37,003 nt of DNA from Syntrophomonadaceae bacterium (GTDB lineage Bacteria > Bacillota > Dethiobacteria > DTU022), in the NCBI GenBank assembly GCA_007132095.1, contig SLPH01000179.1:1-37003 (forward strand), read 5' to 3'. Positions 35,075 to 37,003 of the stretch are shown here, one piece after another. Each line of letters starts with the position of its first letter. Position 1 is the first letter of the stretch. Made by a program: the position numbers and the translations under genes. Below the pieces are notes generated by a model that ran no database searches, was not told where the DNA came from, and worked only from the letters and a program-made list of their open reading frames with translations.

Positions 35075-35424
35075 CGCCGCCGATTAACCAGGACTCCCAC
35101 TCCGCCCTGAATACCCGGGATTGGCGGGTTCGGTTTGCGTACCTCAACCGCCGCTTCAATGATGCCGGGCACATTTAATAGCTTGTCGGCGATCCGGCAG
35201 GCCAATGTTTCCAGGAGCTGGCACGATTCGCCATACATAACCTCTTCGATAATCATAACCGCTTTTCGGTAATCTGGCACAGCTTCAATTACATCATCAT
35301 GGTGAGAGGAAAGGTCGACTCCCAATTCAATACTGACATGGAATTCCTGTCCCAGGCTGATCTCTTCCGGCAATACCCCATGGTGGGCGTAGCATACAAA
35401 TCCTTCAACAATTATCCGATCCAT
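35071..35424 (-). CDS. folB: Dihydroneopterin aldolase
   Basis: Cleaves 7,8-dihydroneopterin to the hydroxymethyl pterin used by FolK. The 117 residues show the tunnel-fold pattern: IIVEGFVCYAHHGVLPEE, with GQEFHVSIEL, the conserved DYRKAV and LLETLACRIAD, and the closing VEVRKPNPPIPG. ATG 35424 lies 3 bp after the folP stop with GGAGGAGA upstream. Sandwiched between folP and folK in one operon. Confidence 0.96.
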   Translation of the reverse strand: MDRIIVEGFVCYAHHGVLPEEISLGQEFHVSIELGVDLSSHHDDVIEAVPDYRKAVMIIEEVMYGESCQLLETLACRIADKLLNVPGIIEAAVEVRKPNPPIPGIQGGVGVLVNRRR

Positions 35425-35427
35425 TAT

Positions 35428-36624
35428 TCATCTCCTCCGGCACATAGCGTCTGTCATAGCGGCAACTCTTCTCATTTCCCTTACCTCGTGCACCCTTACA
35501 ATGTCAACACCTGCGCTAATGCCGATCGCGGTGGTGGCAGCGGTGCCTTCCATACGTTCTTCGACCGGCAGGTTTAAAGTTTTTCCGATCATCGATTTTC
35601 GCGAAGCGCCCAGTAAAAGCGGGTAACCGAGGCTGCAGAACATATTTAGGTTTAGCATAACATCTAAATTTTGCTGCAGATCTTTGCCGAAACCTATTCC
35701 GGGGTCGATTATGATCATTTCTTCGCTTATACCAGCCATGCGGGCTTTCTCCACCGAGGTTAGAAGTTCGCAGAGAATATCGGGGATTAAGTTGTCGTAG
35801 TCGGTGCTGCTGCGGTTATGCATCAGGCAGATGGGTACGTTTTTTTCTGCAGCAACCATTCCGACAGTACTCTTGTCTTTCATGCCCCAAACGTCATTGA
35901 TCATTTCTGCTCCGCGATCAACAGCTTGCTCGGCTACTTCAGCTTTATATGTATCAATAGAAAGGGGCAGCTTGAACAAGCGATCGCCTTTAAGCGCCTC
36001 GATGACAGGTATAACCCTCTGAAGTTCATCTTCAATCGGGACAGGCTTATGCCCCGGCCTGGTTGACTCTCCGCCGATATCAATTATATCTGCACCTTCC
36101 TCGGCCATCCTGTATGCCTGTTCAAGGGCAGCATCAATATGATCGAAACGACCGCCATCGGAGAATGAATCCGGTGTGACGTTTAGAATGCCCATGATCA
36201 AGGTCCTGCTGCCAAGGGGCAGGCTGTGTTCGCCCAGCACCAACCGGTCAGGTTTTGATTTATGTTTACGCTCTAACGCTTCGGCCAGGGCGACACCCAA
36301 CTTTGCCGCGCTTTTATTCAGAAGCTGAAGCTGAGCGCTGATCGCCGTAAGCTGATTTTCTGTGGCAATGATAATAACATCAAACAAACCGGGTAAGGCA
36401 GCGCCGGAGCCGGAAAAAACTATTTCGGCTCCGTGGGTGAGGGCCGCTTTTTCCAGCAAAGGTTTTGCCTGAACCGGAATACGGTAAAGCCTGAGGGCAA
36501 GCGTTACCAGGCGACCCCGGCAGTTTTTGACTTCTTCTTCGGCAAGGCCAAAGGCATTTAGCTCATCTTCAATCTGGTCCGGGTTAATCAGGAAAGCCCG
36601 GATTGGAGGGGCGCCTCTTTTCAA
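35428..36624 (-). CDS. folP: Dihydropteroate synthase with N-terminal extension
   Basis: Condenses the pterin pyrophosphate with p-aminobenzoate. The catalytic barrel occupies about residues 140-398: ILNVTPDSFSDGG, DIIDIGGESTRPG, SIDTYKAEV, MINDVWG and IIDPGIGFGK, then LLGASRKSMIG and VRVHEV. About 135 extra residues precede it (PPIRAFLINPDQIEDELNAFG and GLFDVIIIATENQL), seen in some clostridial DHPS proteins and of unknown role. The start is TTG 36624, overlapping the stop of the HD-domain gene as TTGA, with AAGGAGAG about 10 nt upstream. It leads the folP-folB-folK set. Confidence 0.95.
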   Translation of the reverse strand: MKRGAPPIRAFLINPDQIEDELNAFGLAEEEVKNCRGRLVTLALRLYRIPVQAKPLLEKAALTHGAEIVFSGSGAALPGLFDVIIIATENQLTAISAQLQLLNKSAAKLGVALAEALERKHKSKPDRLVLGEHSLPLGSRTLIMGILNVTPDSFSDGGRFDHIDAALEQAYRMAEEGADIIDIGGESTRPGHKPVPIEDELQRVIPVIEALKGDRLFKLPLSIDTYKAEVAEQAVDRGAEMINDVWGMKDKSTVGMVAAEKNVPICLMHNRSSTDYDNLIPDILCELLTSVEKARMAGISEEMIIIDPGIGFGKDLQQNLDVMLNLNMFCSLGYPLLLGASRKSMIGKTLNLPVEERMEGTAATTAIGISAGVDIVRVHEVREMRRVAAMTDAMCRRR

Positions 36625-37003
36625 TATTCAAGTCTCTCCTTATGGGGCTGTCTAATAATGGTCCGGCAGTTTGTCTTGGCTGAACAGGCGAAACAAGCTC
36701 TGGATAATTGATCTGCTTTGGACAGGGCAGCGCTTAGCGGAGAGCGGTTTGGCGGCGAAATGTCTTTCACCCTGTGTTGAGCGATAGCCTGCCCGATAAA
36801 ATCTCTTTCTTCAACGGAAAACCCTGCTCTCAATAGAAGCGGGCCGGCAAGCTCTGCGCTCTTCAAGGCGTGATCCACGCCGGTAGAGTACTCTTCGTGC
36901 CTGCCGATGTCGTGAAGAAGAGCTGCCGCATAGGCTAATTCTTTGTCAACCAGCGTCTCCCCATTTTCCAGGAGCAGCAGATAAGTAAGCCTGGCTACCG
37001 CTA
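36621..37003 (-). CDS. HD-domain protein, C-terminal part (cut by window edge)
   Basis: The gene enters from the right edge; only its last 127 codons are visible. AAALLHDIGRHEEY gives the HD metal-binding pair at about 33-34 of the visible part, followed by DHALKSAELAGPLL and QAIAQHRVKDI, as in HD-family phosphohydrolases. The tail contains ACFACSAKTNCR, a C-x2-C-x5-C group that might bind metal. Its stop overlaps the folP start, so the two are coupled. The reading frame stays open to the window edge. Substrate unknown; nucleotide phosphohydrolase activity is common in the family. Confidence 0.85.
   Translation of the reverse strand, partial: AVARLTYLLLLENGETLVDKELAYAAALLHDIGRHEEYSTGVDHALKSAELAGPLLLRAGFSVEERDFIGQAIAQHRVKDISPPNRSPLSAALSKADQLSRACFACSAKTNCRTIIRQPHKERLEY

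Overview
The window looks like the origin-proximal housekeeping block of a Firmicutes (Bacillota) chromosome. The gene order guaB, tmk, holB, ricT/yaaT, abrB, metG, tatD, rsmA, veg, ispE, spoVG, glmU, prs, rplY/ctc, pth, mfd, spoVB, mazG/yabN, divIC, yabR, tilS, hpt, ftsH, then folP-folB-folK, follows the Bacillus subtilis and clostridial order almost step by step. AbrB, SpoVG, Veg, RicT and strong AGGAGG ribosome binding sites support this. Formate-tetrahydrofolate ligase and a possible DUF3786 fragment point to an anaerobic Clostridia or Syntrophomonadia-like member. I see no rRNA, tRNA, CRISPR array, prophage or transposase gene.

Layout. 1-984: end of a minus-strand unit (a cut gene and an alpha/beta hydrolase). 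1136-5115: guaB-tmk-holB-ricT under a near-consensus promoter. 5181-5423: divergent abrB. 5551-8354: metG-tatD. 8449-8775: minus-strand SCP-2 protein. 9007-10779: rsmA, a YkuK-family gene and veg. 11219-14441: nicotinamidase-like gene, pncB, ispE and a MobA-like nucleotidyltransferase. 14582-18446: spoVG, a short glmU, prs, rplY, pth. 18617-25777: mfd, spoVB, mazG, hup. 26051-31251: divIC, S1-domain protein, tilS, hpt, ftsH. 31365-34241: P1-family peptidase and fhs. 34544-37003: minus-strand folate operon (HD-domain gene, folP, folB, folK). Nine intrinsic terminators punctuate the block.

The genes supply nucleotides (GMP, dTMP, IMP/GMP salvage, PRPP), NAD salvage, one-carbon folates, cell-wall precursors, translation components (MetRS, L25, Pth, TilS, RsmA), DNA maintenance (Mfd, HolB, HU, MazG) and cell-envelope upkeep (SpoVB, DivIC, FtsH).

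Points that stand out: (1) two diverged copies of a structured intergenic element, at about 25840-25960 and 34346-34480, which may be non-coding RNAs, possibly IscB-type omega RNAs (HEARO) without a protein; (2) the sporulation genes usually found here (yabG, sspF, spoVT, yabP, yabQ, spoIIE) are absent, and several non-coding gaps lie where they would be; (3) ispE and the S1-domain gene appear to use CTG and ATT start codons, in a window already rich in TTG starts; (4) GlmU lacks its acetyltransferase half.
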